Source: Siphonodentalium dalli
Lineage: Eukaryota > Mollusca > Scaphopoda > Gadilida > Siphonodentaliidae
Reading direction: 5' to 3'
Assembly (NCBI GenBank): GCA_032622095.1
Contig: CP136063.1
Coordinates: 30,134,987 to 30,198,986 of the forward strand
Length of the DNA stretch: 64,000 bases
Shown here: positions 49,839-62,246 of the stretch, piece after piece
How the letters are laid out: every line of letters begins with the position of its first letter
How positions within the stretch are numbered: position 1 is the first letter of the stretch
The notes under the pieces: generated by a model
Seen by the model: the letters and a program-made list of their open reading frames with translations, nothing else
Databases searched by the model: none
What the model was told of the DNA's origin: nothing
Translations under genes and position numbers: made by a program

Positions 49839-51044
49839 TAAAATTCCTTAAATCGACATGTAGTTTGCAATCAAATCGAAAAAATAAATTTTCGATATGC
49901 CTTTTTATCATCATCATAATATGAAAATATAGTATATGTGGAATGTGTCACGTTAAAATGAGCACCGGAGGATCGTGTTCCTATTTTTCAGCTGCCATGA
50001 AAACGGTAGGCACTTTTATGCATGTTTTCTCCGTTACCAACCCGAAAAGGTAGCATATGGGCACATACAGTCTATTTAAACATGTGGCAACAGTTTTATG
50101 TTGTCACAATCAATACACAATGGTGGCTATAGTCACATGCATGCAATTTTATAAAATACTCATGATTCGAGATGTCACTAGCCAGATGTTTAGGGTCAAT
50201 GGCTACCCGTATATCTTAGGATTACCGTGCAATTAAAAATTAATTCCGAATCCAACACTCTTTATCACTCTATATGGTGTATAGACAGACGAAATGGGTC
50301 AATTTCTGATGTGGGGATATATAAGTTTTCAAAAACAAAACATGTGGAAAATATTTATGTGGCGTTTGTGATATGCGACACACATACTTTACAGTGGGCG
50401 TGGTAACGGAGAAGACACATTTTGGGTCTTTATGTTCCTAAATATTGCGAATCGTTGATGCACACTAAATTTTGAATAATATGTGACACAAACGTGTTCG
50501 GTTGAATTTCTAATTTCGCTGGAAACATATTAACTATTATTTGAAACTACATGCAGTCCCATGTACTTTGAATGTGTATATGTTTCCAGTAAACCCATAT
50601 CATTGATCTATGCTGGTGCACACAATTCTGTGCATCTAGAAATAAGACCTGCGTAATCATGCCATTCAATTTTATTTGATTACATAAATATAAGAATGTG
50701 TTAATATTTTGTCGAACAAGGAATACCTGACAATTCAAACGCCCGATGTAATATTAGCATGGACATGATGGTAACGGAGAAAACACCTATATATAGTTAT
50801 ATACGACATGTATGCAAGTTTATGAATGAGGAATATTTTGCTATATTCAAACCGGTTTTGGACAAGTTTCCAAAAACAACTGCCAAAACAAAATGCATTG
50901 TTTTATTCATGGATTGGTACTAGTATGCAATATGATTAAAATTCGAAATTAATTTTAAATAGCTAGTAGCCTTCAATTAATTTCCTGCCTATTTTTAAAT
51001 CAATTGAATAAATGTCATCGTTACTAGTGTCATTCACATTGAGT

Positions 51045-51689
51045 CTATATGTCTAAACATGACAAACGCGTGAAATTATCACCGTCGTCAAAGACACCGT
51101 AATCCTCTCCGCAACCTTCATGAAACCACTTGACATAATCTGAGCACAACACCCATTCGTCGCGTTTACTGGGATCGAGTGGATCACCATAAACCCAGCC
51201 ACACTTCCCACAAGGATACGCATCTTGACAGTTATTTTCCGCACTCTTTTTTGAAGCTCGCTTGCCTTTGATGACCGTTGACCGAGAACCATTAGACTCG
51301 CGAACATGTGGTACATCGTTGTGAACTTCCAATTGCATTTCAGGTCGGATTCACCATTTGAAGTTAGGAACGGGTAGCACATAGGGTAAAACGAGGGCGC
51401 TTTCGTTGAGGTGAATAAATGCGACATTAACATTGGCGTGATTGCCCCAATCACAAAATGCGGCGGCGTTCTGTATCACAAATTTACCGGTCTTCACTGC
51501 AACGTCAGCCAACCTCTTGGAGGTCCCTCCAATTCTATCACACGGCCCTTTTCCATGACCTGCTTCCAAATATTGCCAGGTAGCTTTCACGCCCATCTTA
51601 GAATGATTACTGACAAGGTTGAAGATATGTCTGTTTCGATATTGGCTGTTGGGTGAATCCTAAATGTGGTGGATGTATTTGACACCGGG
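51045..51689 (-). pseudogene. DDE-type transposase relic with C-terminal PHD-like finger
   Basis: Read on the minus strand, the frame gives KYIHHI, a TAG (51661-51663), then DSPNSQYRNRH, WQYLEAGHGKGPCD, IGGTSKRLAD, and a TGA (51351-51353), then a C-terminal part with CGKCGWVYGD and WVLCSDYVKWFHEGC. D-S-P-x-S-Q-Y-R-N and E-A-G-H-G-K-G look like the second Asp and the Glu of a DDE nuclease. The last part resembles a PHD-type zinc module with one Cys replaced by Tyr. Similar DSP..QYRN/GHGKGPCD proteins are, to my memory, widespread in invertebrate genomes. The N-terminal half is missing and two nonsense codons are present, so it is inactive. Confidence 0.65.
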
Positions 51690-52190
51690 AACAATATATA
51701 ACACCATTTGTTTGACATAAATCGGCCAAGGGGCTGAGAAATAGCATATGCATGGGTGTCCTATTTTGAACCCCTCTGAACAGCGACAATTTTGGATCAG
51801 GTTGAGGTATGTGAGGTGTTTAGAAAGAGTACCTGTGGAGGGACACCCCTGGTCGGCGGGCATTTTGGATCGGGTGGTGTGAAAGGGGGGATATTTAGAT
51901 TATCTTGGGGCACCCTTTGTTTTACCTAAATCGACCAAGGGGTGCCCTATTTGTACATCTCTGGATGGTGTCCATTTTATATCGTGGTGTGGTGAAGGGG
52001 GTGGGGGTATTTAGATTGGCCCCCTACACACACCTTTTGTTTGACCTAAATCGGCTGAGAAAAGGCACGGTGCCCTATTTGAACCCTTCTGGACGGCGGC
52101 CACTTTGGATCTGGATGGGTGCGTGGATAGAATATGTGTGTGGGGGGCAGCATACAAAACCCTTTGTTTGACATAATTATAACAAATTCG
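51690..52190. repeat. Degenerate tandem repeat, period about 120 bp
   Basis: Recurring pieces are TTTGACCTAAATCGGC, GTGCCCTATTTGAACCC and GGCGGCCATTTTGGAT in the same order, with starts near 51711, 51921, 52039 and 52164. Internal to the transposon. Confidence 0.6.
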
Positions 52191-52412
52191 AATAAGGAAT
52201 GGAAGTCACCTTCGTTTTAATCGGTACTGTAACGGGGTGAATATATCGTTAAGATAGATAACTCTGGTCGCCAGACAAGAAATCCATCCTACATAACCCA
52301 ACAGACACTCATCTGCCACTCAGAGCCCGTCTGTCTGTAGCAGTATGAGCAATGGCAACCCGCACAGTCTCTTTGGTTTTGCTGTCCCATTTTGCCCGGA
52401 TAGCCTGGCACA

Positions 52413-52452
52413 TTGTCCCGCTTTGCCCAAAGGCACGGGCAAAGTGGGACAA
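52413..52452. repeat. Hairpin inside the transposon
   Basis: TTGTCCCGCTTTGCCC and GGGCAAAGTGGGACAA pair at 15 of 16 positions across an 8-base loop. Confidence 0.8.
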
Positions 52453-53465
52453 AACGAGAGGTTCCAAAAGGGACATACCGAGATGTTGTTTGATATCAAT
52501 GATTACCCGATTATATGCGCCGATGAATTATATACCAACCAACGGCTTTCCAGTTTTTTTCCGGCGAAAATCCTATCTAAAATTCCTTGAAAACATTTGG
52601 TGTCCCGATTTGTCCGGGTCTCCCCTATTTGTAATTAACCTGATTAGTTTTTTTGTGTTGATCTGAGTCAAACAAACCCAGACTGTTGATATAGTATCGT
52701 AACGGGGTTCATATGTGCCTAAAGAATGACGTTTCTGGTGTTCGCTGGTAACGGAGAAAACCGCATATTGTTTACAACATATACAAAAGTCTTGTGATAT
52801 TAATTAACATGCTCATGTGATATTCTGGGCTTGATAGACGTTCCGTCAGATGAGATTAGCAGTTGGAGTTAACTCGTCGATTTTCTATGTTTTATGGTGG
52901 TAACGGAGAAAACATCCTTAAATAAACTGTTTGGGGTGTGGCAACTCATCTCTCGTTATTTCTACATATGATTCATTTAGAGCTATATGTACCCCAGGTT
53001 ACACGTGATACTGCGTTTCTTTGTATAAAATTACAGGCACGTATAGCAAGTTGTATCCGTCAGTTATGACGGTTTAAATTGATGGTAACGGAGAAAACAC
53101 CGTTTTCACGGACAACATACCATGGTGGACTGCTTCCAAATATAGTAACGTTATAGAATAATCGGTTTTTAATGCGAGAATCGGTCATACAAGTGAGATA
53201 ATTACATAGGACTTGTATAATATAGTAACGGATTACTCAAGTTTCTGAGCTCATAAAATCGGATACCCAATAACGGACATCCCAAACCAGTCAATTTTGT
53301 CACTCAAACCTCCCATTTGTGAAATATAAGGAAGCTAACCGTATGTGATATATATTCGCCATAAGACCCCTGTTTAATGATGTGTTGCCATCGAGATGGC
53401 GGTCGAGACATGCATGAGATACATGTACACCCCTCGGACACGTATTTGCCATTTTTCCGCTTTAA

Positions 53466-53675
<210 letters not shown>

Positions 53676-54100
53676 GTTCATGACATTTAATATGTTCGTC
53701 GCGGGAGGATTGGAAACAATCTTAGATTCCGATGACAGAGCAGAAAAGGAGGGCAGAATGAATCTACTTCGTAAATTAGCGCTGCAATATGAACTTTATT
53801 ATCTTAAATACTACGTGGCATGCAGTGGATTCCGCACATAGAGTTTGGTCAAAGCTCATGTGATGATAACCCCAAGTGAAGATATATTTATACTTACTAT
53901 TAGAACGGTATACCGATACATGAGGCCCTATGTATCAGTAGCTCCGTTCCTGTAACAACGCCTCGTTGGTAGAGAGTAACTAACGATTCATATCAACATG
54001 TGTTATTTCATGTGTTATTTCATGAGATATGTATCCGAAATGGTTAACTGGTTAAAGATGGATCATCTCTTTAAAGATGGATTATCTCTTTAAATAACAA
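53676..54100. other. 3' flank of locus 6, with one 50-bp minisatellite unit
   Basis: Standard 3' flank shortened by a deletion. A single minisatellite unit lies at 53889-53950. Two short fragments of the inverted-repeat family end occur at 54052-54103. Confidence 0.65.
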
Positions 54101-54845
54101 ATTTTATGGATTATCTCTTTGTAAACATGTATTATATAGTTACCGGGGTATAAAATATTAGATTTGAATCGAAGACTCCTGTCCGGAAATGCTTCTATCG
54201 ATTAATATTAATTTTATTTCGAATATTTTCTGGTCTAAAAAGGTGTGTTTGTTCAGCTAACGAACAATATTGGTTACTGTTAACAGAGACCAGAAATAAT
54301 ATTGTGCAATTTTGTCACAAATAAACGTTAATTATACTCATTATCGCTTATATCTGTGGAACAAAACAGTACAAACAACCAATCTGTGACATTTGACATT
54401 CGTTGCGTAGCCGTAGGAACAGCCCAGTGCTCTATATCGCAATACGGTCTCATCCGAATGGTCGGTTCTAAAAATAGTAACATAAATGGGCCCGATTTAA
54501 TATTCGAAATAAAATCAATATTAATTGATAGAAGCTTTTCCGGACATAGGTCTTCAGTTCATATCTATTATTTTATACCCACGCAACTATTTAAAATTTG
54601 TTATTTAAAGAGATAATCCATCTTTAACAATTTTGTCACAAATAAACGTTAATTATACTTATTAGCGCTTATATCTGTGGAACAAAACAATACAAACAAC
54701 CAATCTGTGACATTTGACTTTCGTTGCGTAGCCGTAGGAACAGCTCAGTGCTCTAAATCGCAATATGGTATCATCCGAATGGTCTACATTCTGAACATAG
54801 TAACATAAACGGTCCCGATTTAATATTCGAAATAAAATCAATAAT
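54101..54845. mobile_element. ~530-bp inverted-repeat element plus partial second copy
   Basis: A complete element spans 54101-54627, nearly identical to 45228-45756. It is followed by a partial copy of the central part (54628-54845) that ends abruptly at AATCAATAATATGACC. Confidence 0.7.
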
Positions 54846-56149
54846 ATGACCATACGTAAACGTAATAAAGCCCACGTAGATTAAATCTGGCAGTTTGCAA
54901 TACAAAATACATTTATAATAATTAACTCTTTTGAATTATACTGGTATCGAAATTAGTCGACGAAATTGCTGTGACAAAGATAAAGGGAAATAATGACATT
55001 TCTTCCTGTGCTCAAATAGAACTTTCGAACTAGTGTTCTTTTGTGCGACACTGTTCACATTTTCACAACATGGTATCTACTCGATGTGTTTACTGGTAAC
55101 ACCGAAGATCTGGTCTGTCTGACAGCGTGGAGATATAATACAATTACATTACACTATGCTCCAAGTTGTGTGTTGAAATTCGGCACTACATGTGGAGTGT
55201 ATGCAGAGTGTGCTGAATAACTCACGGTATGTTGCTACACAGCTAAGTCATGTTGTCCAAAAATATCCGATGTCAAATCAAATCTGAGATGGAAATGCTT
55301 ATTTGCATACCGTTAGGTTGGAGGGTATTGTGTTAGCACATGGTGACGTCATATAGTATAAAACAGTTCACAATCTGAAGGAACGAGGCCTGTTACAGTC
55401 ATGTCGCAAGCATAGGGGTGCTCGTTCCATATCACAACTAAAGAATACATGGGTGACATTAAGAACTAACCACGATTGAACATAGTGACATTAACGGATT
55501 GACAGACCCATGTCATGCAGTGTATGCCGCAAGCATATGAACGCATGCATTTGACACTATATATCAATTGTACCCAATTACAGGTTATGTCATACCGTTA
55601 TCAGGTGTTATTTGGTTATGTGCATAGCGTTCCTACATCAATAATGTGTACACTGCTACTACGTCAATAACTCAATTTTCAATATATACGAGGATATGAT
55701 GATCAACCTGGGAACGCAATGTGACATTAAGAAATACAATGAACCACTACCGGTTGGACAGACTATTGCCATAACTAGTGTATGTCGCAAGCATATGGAT
55801 GCACTTATGACACGATATCAATATGCACGCTTGGTATAGAATATATACACAAAACTGCGCGTGTGGGTTACTGTTGTCAGTATATCGGACGAGTTCAATG
55901 GCGTAGGATGGCACAATCTGCCAAAAACAGTATTGTTTTCCTTAAGAGGCGCGTGCATGAGTATCATACATCGGTCAGTAACAAACATGCAGTTGGGTCT
56001 GTTTACCACACGCTCGATCGATATATTCTAACCGACTCTTCCCCACCGATGTCTCTGTATCCACTGTTTCTTGACTGAAAGTGCTCAATTTCAGGTAAAA
56101 AAACGCATATATTTAACCATAAAACCTGCTTTTTAGTGACTTCATTTTC
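54846..56149. other. No gene recognised; weak direct repeat
   Basis: Single-copy sequence apart from a degenerate pair (55451-55572 and 55720-55830) sharing GTGACATTAAGAA and GCAAGCATATG. The 98-codon frame at 55782-56078 overlaps this repeat and has no known motif. Confidence 0.45.
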
Positions 56150-57231
56150 ACAGATTAGTTGTTTGTATTGTTTTGTTCCACAGATATAAGCGATAATGAG
56201 TATAATTAAAGTTTATTTGTGACAAAATTGCACAATATAATTTCTGGTGTCTGTTAACAGTAACCACTATTGTTCGTTAGCTGAACAAACACACATTTTT
56301 AGACCAGAAAATATTCTAAATAAAATTAATATTAATCGATAGAAGCATTTCCGGACAGGAGTCTTCGATTCAAATCTAATATTTTATACCCTGGTAACTA
56401 TATAATACATGTTTACAAATAGATAATCCACCTTTAAATAGTTGCGTTGGTATACAATATTAATGGATATGAACTGAAGACCCATGTCCAGAAAAGCTTC
56501 TATCAATTAACATTGATTTTATTTCGAATATTAAATCGGGACCGTTCATGTTACTATTTTTAGAACAGACCATTCGGATGATACCATATTGCGATATACT
56601 AGAGCACTGGTCTGTTCCTACGGCTACGCACCGAAAGTCAAATGTCATAGATATGTTGTTTGTATTGTTTTGTTCCACAGATATAAGCGCTAATAAGTAT
56701 AACAATTTTGTCACAAATAAACGTTAAAGGTGGATTATCTCTGTGGAACAAAACAATACAAACAACCAAAATGTGACATTTGACATTCGTTGCGTAGCCG
56801 TAAGAACAGCCCAGTGCTCTATATCGCAATACGGTCTCATCCATATGGTCGGTTCTAAAAATAGTAACATAAACGGGCCCGATTTAATATTCGAAATAAA
56901 ATCAATATTAATTGATAGAAGCTTTTCCGGACATAGGTCTTCTGTTCATATCTATTATTTTATACCCACGCAACTATTTAAAATTTGTTATTTAAAGAGA
57001 TAATCCATCTTTAATTAAATAAAATTTCTAGTCTCTGTTAACGGTAACCACTATTGTTCGTTAGCTGAACAAACACACCTTTTTAGACCAGAAAATATTC
57101 GAAATAAAATTAATATTAATTGATAGAAGCATTTCCGGACAGGAGTCTTCGATTAAAATCTAATATTTTATACCCCGGTATTGGCCGGTAACTATATAAT
57201 AAATGTTACAAAGAGATAATCCACCTTTAAC
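56150..57231. mobile_element. Composite of four partial inverted-repeat elements
   Basis: Pieces of the ~530-bp family lie end to end at about 56150-56435, 56436-56728, 56729-57014 and 57015-57231. Their junctions fall at the TTAAAGGTGGATTATC-type ends, which suggests insertion of new copies at the ends of older ones, or recombination between them. Confidence 0.6.
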
Positions 57232-58180
57232 GATGGGAACTATTTTATACCGAATACAACACTTTACGAAAGTACTTGGTACGCGTGGAAATGACGATAA
57301 ATACAAAATATTTAGGTGATGGGCGATTAACGAAAATTAGTTTTCGACGCCACCGATGAAGAGTTAATATGAAAATAGAATGATAGATTAATACATGCGC
57401 AATATAATAAAGTTTATACTCACCAAACATACATCATGTATATGCAGGAAATGTGATGATTGTATCATATATTTATAAACATAACAATAGCAATAAAAAT
57501 TCAAATTCACGATGTGTTCAGTTTGGTTTCTGTTTCAGTTCATTTTGTATCTGTCAATATCATCTGTTGGTTTCAAGCCGAGAGTTCCGGTTCATTTTCC
57601 GGCACGAAATTATCGCCGTCTCTGGTTCCGGTTACTTAGATTGTATTGACCACAAACCCAATTTTACAAACATCTTGTCTGTAGTTGGTGAAATTTCCAT
57701 CAGTTGAACGACATATATTCTTTATTGGCCCTTTTTGGGGAGACAAATGTTGTGACTCTTAACTGCCCGGTAACATACTTACTCACATGTAGGCTGTGCA
57801 TTCAACTATCGTTTCGTGGATGGTGCTTCTAATCACAACCACATATTTAGACGCACGTTTTTGCGCACAAGACGAAATTTCCTTTGTTCGATTGATACGA
57901 GATCCTTCCTTATGTTCTTCTTGTTTTTAACTATCCACCCATTTAGGGTAAAGCATTATGGTATGTACATATGTACAGTATCTAGATTGATAAAACAACA
58001 ATTGGATACATGTCACGGAGACGAGCAGGTCTGACTTTCAGTGTGTGCAAAATTTCAGGTGTGAACAGTTCACAAATATCTTTAGTCAAGAGACGGAGAT
58101 CGGTATCTTGAACGGTCTCGCTGCCACGGACGAGGAGAAATCATTGAACATCGATGGACCAAGAATGAACTGCAGCTTAT
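57232..58180 (+). other. Conserved 5' region of locus 7
   Basis: Nearly identical to the region upstream of locus 2. The open upstream frame (58045-58278, GTG at its start) is in the same frame as the finger ORF, separated by TGA and four codons. Confidence 0.55.
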
Positions 58181-58290
58181 CAATAAATATAGCCACTACA
58201 CGAGATAAACAGCGGATATATATGACTAATCGGTATCTGACGTCACGAGACACACAGCGGATATATAGGACTATCTGACTATTCTACACA
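58181..58290 (+). promoter_or_regulatory. Candidate promoter of locus 7, altered TATA
   Basis: The TATA box reads CAATAAATA (58181-58189) in place of CTATAAATA. TGACGTCA is intact at 58238-58245. The ATG is at 58291. Confidence 0.35.
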
Positions 58291-59541
58291 ATGGGGGATG
58301 CTAATCTGAATAACCATGAGACCGCCGGCACATGTAATAAACGACATGACTGTGATGTATGTGGGAAACTGTTCGCCACTTCAGGCAACTTGGTGAGACA
58401 TAAGAGAATCCACACCGGAGATAAACCTTATCGTTGTGATATATGCGGGGAATCATTTATTCGATCTGACATATTGGTGATACATATGAGCATCCACACC
58501 GGAGATAAACCTTACCGTTGTGATATATGCTGGAAATCGTTTAATACATCGAGCTACTTGGTGACACATAAGAGGATCCACACCGGAGATAAACCTTACC
58601 GCTGTGATATATGCGGGAAATCATTTAATCAATCGAGCGATGTCGTGGCACATAAGAGAATCCACACCGGCGATAAGCCTTACAGTTGTGATATATGTGG
58701 GAAATCATCTAATACATCGCGCGACTTGGTGACACATATGAGAATCCACACCGGAGATAAACCTTACCATTGTGATATATGCGGGAAATTGTTTACTACT
58801 TATAGCTATTAGGTGACACATAAGAGAATCCACACCAAAGATAAACCTTACCGCTGTGATATATGCGGGAAATCATCTAATACATCGCGCGACTTGGTGA
58901 CACATATGAGAATCCACACTGGAGATAAACCTTATCGTTGTGATATATGCGGGAAATCGTTTAATACATCGAGCTACTTGGTGACACATAAAAGAATCCA
59001 CACCGGAGATAAACCTTACCATTGTGATATATGCGGGAAATCGTTTAACACTTCGAGCAACTTGGTGACACATAAGAGAATCCACACCGGAGATAAACCT
59101 TACCGCTGTGATATATGCGGGAAATCATCTAATACATCGCGCAACTTGTTGACACATATGAGAATCCACACCGGAGATAAACCTTACCATTGTGATATAT
59201 GCGGGAAATCGTTTAATACTTTGAGCAACTTGGTGACACATAAGAGAATCCACACCGGAGATGAACCTTACCGTTGTGGTATATGCGGGAAATCATTTAA
59301 TGAATCGAGCGTCTTGGTGATACATAAGAGAATCCACACCAGAGATAAACCTAACCATTGTGATATATGCGGGAAATCATTTAATCAATCGATCAACTTG
59401 GTGACACTTAAGAGAATCCACACCGGAGATGAACCTTACCGTTGTGGTATATGCGGGAAATCATTTGATCAATTGAGCATTTTGACGACACATAAAAGAG
59501 TCCACACCGGAGATAGCTCCACATACATCTCTCCAAATTGA
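58291..59541 (+). pseudogene. Locus 7: poly-C2H2 zinc-finger gene, 14 fingers, one internal TAG
   Basis: The frame opens MGDANLNNHETAGTCNKRH and is continuous in phase to STYISPN and TGA at 59541. One TAG (58810-58812) ends finger 6, at a position where the family has TTG, in a locally degenerate finger (TTYSY). The upstream ORF is 173 aa. Downstream, eight more fingers follow with the tail helices ESSVLVI, QSINLVT and DQLSILTT. The linker TAA found in loci 1 and 2 is absent because the finger that carries it has been lost, joining [11 protein letters not shown] directly to ESSVLVI. Finger 3 has CDICWKS. It is the sister of locus 2 by its flanks and its [10 protein letters not shown] finger. 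A single nonsense change separates it from an intact gene, so it may be a recent pseudogene, a polymorphism or a sequence error. Confidence 0.8.
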
Positions 59542-59851
59542 ATTCCTGATGTTAAATATGTTCGGCGAAGGAGGATTGGAAACAATCTTAGATTCCAATG
59601 ACAGAGCGGAAAAGGAGGGCAGAATGAATCTTATCCCTAAATTACTATTTATGTGGCTTCAAGGGTAAAAGATATTTGATTTGAGTCGAGGAACCTATCA
59701 GAATAAATCTTCTTCGTAAATTAGCTTTGCACTATGAACTGTATGATTGGGAGGCCTTGCTCAAATTATATGCAGTACTAGTATGCAGTGGATTCCGCAC
59801 ATAGAGTTTGGTGAAAGCTCATGGGAAAATAACCCCAGTGAAGATCCATTT
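59542..59851. other. 3' flank of locus 7
   Basis: Nearly identical to 18868-19171, including GAATAAATC near 59702, a possible polyadenylation signal. Confidence 0.5.
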
Positions 59852-60205
59852 ATACTTACTATTAGAACGGTATACATGAGACCCTGCGTATCAGTAGCCC
59901 CTTTCTTACTATTAGAACGGTATACATGATACACTATGTATCAGTAGCTCCATTCTTACTATTATAACGGTACACATGAGACCCCATGTGTCAGTAGCCC
60001 CATTCTTACTATTAGAACGGTATACATGAGACCCAATGTATCAGTAGCCACGTTCTTACTACTATAACGGTATACATGAGACCCTATGTATCAGTAGCCC
60101 CATTCTTAATATTATAACGGTATACACGATACCCTATGTATCAGTAGCTGCATTCTTACTATTAGAACGGTATACATGAGACCCAATGTATCAGTATCTC
60201 CATTC
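59852..60205. repeat. 50-bp minisatellite, 7 copies (locus 7)
   Basis: Unit for unit the same as the array after locus 2, sharing its variant units (GGTACA/CATGAGACCCC). Confidence 0.9.
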
Positions 60206-61565
60206 CTGTAACCACGCCTCGTTGATAGAGGGTAACTAACGATTCGTATCAATATGAGTTATTTCATTAGATATGTATCCGAAATGGTTAATTGGTTAAT
60301 TCTGTTATTCGTGGTCGCATTTTGTTACAAATGTATGCTTAAATGTCGTGTTAGATTTAATGTAACATACACAATTCCCGTATTCTTTTCCCAAGGATGA
60401 TAGTCATACAGCCATCCGCCTTAAATCATTCATGTTTATTGTGAAATAATTTGCACGACATCCCACCGATTTCGAAGAACAAATCTTACTTGAACGCGAA
60501 TAAATGTAAAATGTGTCCGACGGCGATCCTCTCACTCGTGGGTACCAATCTTGTTGTCATTTTAATAGAAATGACCAATGTTGGGTCCTAGTATTGCAAA
60601 TATATACTTACTGATAGAACGGTATACATGAGACCCAATGTACCAAATATGGTATGTTAGTTTACAACACCAAAATACAGATCTTTCCTGTCCGAGCAGA
60701 TATATCAACCATACTTTGTCGGTTCGAATTTGTCATGGTGGTGGTATGCCAGCACCGCCGGTTCAATCTCTTGTTTGCAATTGATTTTGATACATCAAAG
60801 TTGTTGGCAGGATATTTTCAAACCAGTGGAATAAGATACATACCAATGACCCATTAAAGCACCACCCTCATATGCATATTACTTGGTGTATTTAAGACTT
60901 ACGAATAAATCACCGATTTGACTCGGAAAATTGTTATATGTATCATTTTACCATCATCTCTTAAAGGTACTCAATCCGATTAAGCACCCCTAACTTACTT
61001 TTTCTTTGGCTCTATGGGTAATAATATTTGATTCGAGTCGATGAACCTATACATCAAAGCTCAGAGTGGTCAGATATTTATTTTTTACGTTTGTAATTTT
61101 CTCGAGATAATTGCCACAGAAACACTTATTCAGACGGACGAAGATGGATAACTCTGAACTCAAGTGGTAATAATAACGCAATTTTTACCGAGAACATTCT
61201 TTTGATGGCGTGTTCTGGGCCACAAACAATAGAAATAACAAAACTTCAAAAATTGATATCTGATCACTGAGCGTTGATGGGTAGGTTCCTCGACTCGAAT
61301 TAATTATTCGAAATAAAATTAATATTAAATCGATAGAAGCATTTCTGGACAAGAGTCTTCGATTCAGATCTAATATTTTATACCCCAGTAATTATATAAA
61401 ACATGCTTAGAAAGAGATAATCCTCCTTTAACATGAACTGGTAAAGTACGGCAATTTTCTAACGTTGCTATTTTTTTCGACTCCGAGCTGAGGTACCTAC
61501 TGAAATGTGCCAAAATTTGGTATAAAACACAGAAATCAGTATGAAGCTCTAACATAAAATTCCAT
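60206..61565. repeat. Locus 7 downstream flank (shared block)
   Basis: Homologous to 10521-11898 and 19526-20889. A deletion near 61107 breaks the 78-codon frame seen in the other copies. One inverted-repeat end lies at about 61310-61437. Confidence 0.65.
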
Positions 61566-61736
61566 GTTGATTAATATATACTATACAGGGGCCCTAGATG
61601 ATACATGGGGAGAACGACACCCGAAAAGACATGTGCTTACTGTCGTTCTTCATTAATATATACTATACAGGGGCCCTAGATGATACATGGGGAGAGCGAC
61701 ACCCGAAAAGACATGTGCTTACTGTCGTTCTTCCGT
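61566..61736. repeat. 82-bp minisatellite, 2 units
   Basis: Two units of the 11899-13163 sequence. Confidence 0.85.
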
Positions 61737-62246
61737 GTGTATTACCTTGTTCAATTTATATTATGTATATTATATATTTGGTGGATAAATAAACTATGCT
61801 TAAACCAAGTACCACAATTTGCTAACGTTGCGATTTTTTTCGACTTCTAGCAGAGGTAGCTACTGAAATGTGCCAAAATTGGTTATAAAACACAAAAATC
61901 AGTATGAGGCTCTTGGGTTGGGAGAAAAATAATCCACCATGACCCGGGAAGTGGGCGTGGAAAAATCTCACCTTCGAGTTCAGACTATGGGCGAGCCTCG
62001 TTTTCGGCAGAAATATATCCCCCATCGGGGTGATATCGTTCCACCCCACACCCCAGGTCAATATGGATAATACTATTCTCATCTCAACCCAACTTCTCCT
62101 GAACGTGCACTGCACCCACGTTTTTCGCATTCAGAATTTTTATTTCTGACATTCCATTCAGGCTTTCGATTAAAGGTGCATTATCTCTTTGTAAACATGT
62201 AATATATAGTTACCGGAGTATAAAATATTAGATCCGAATCGAAGAG
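61737..62246. repeat. Shared block with minus-strand open frame, third copy
   Basis: Close match to 13164-13670, with the 102-codon minus-strand frame at 61822-62130. It is again followed by the left end of the foldback element. Confidence 0.55.

Noticed and set aside
51660..51863. A minus-strand ORF upstream of the transposase blocks
   Set aside because: Only its last residues (KYIHHI) fit the transposase. The rest falls in the degenerate tandem repeat.
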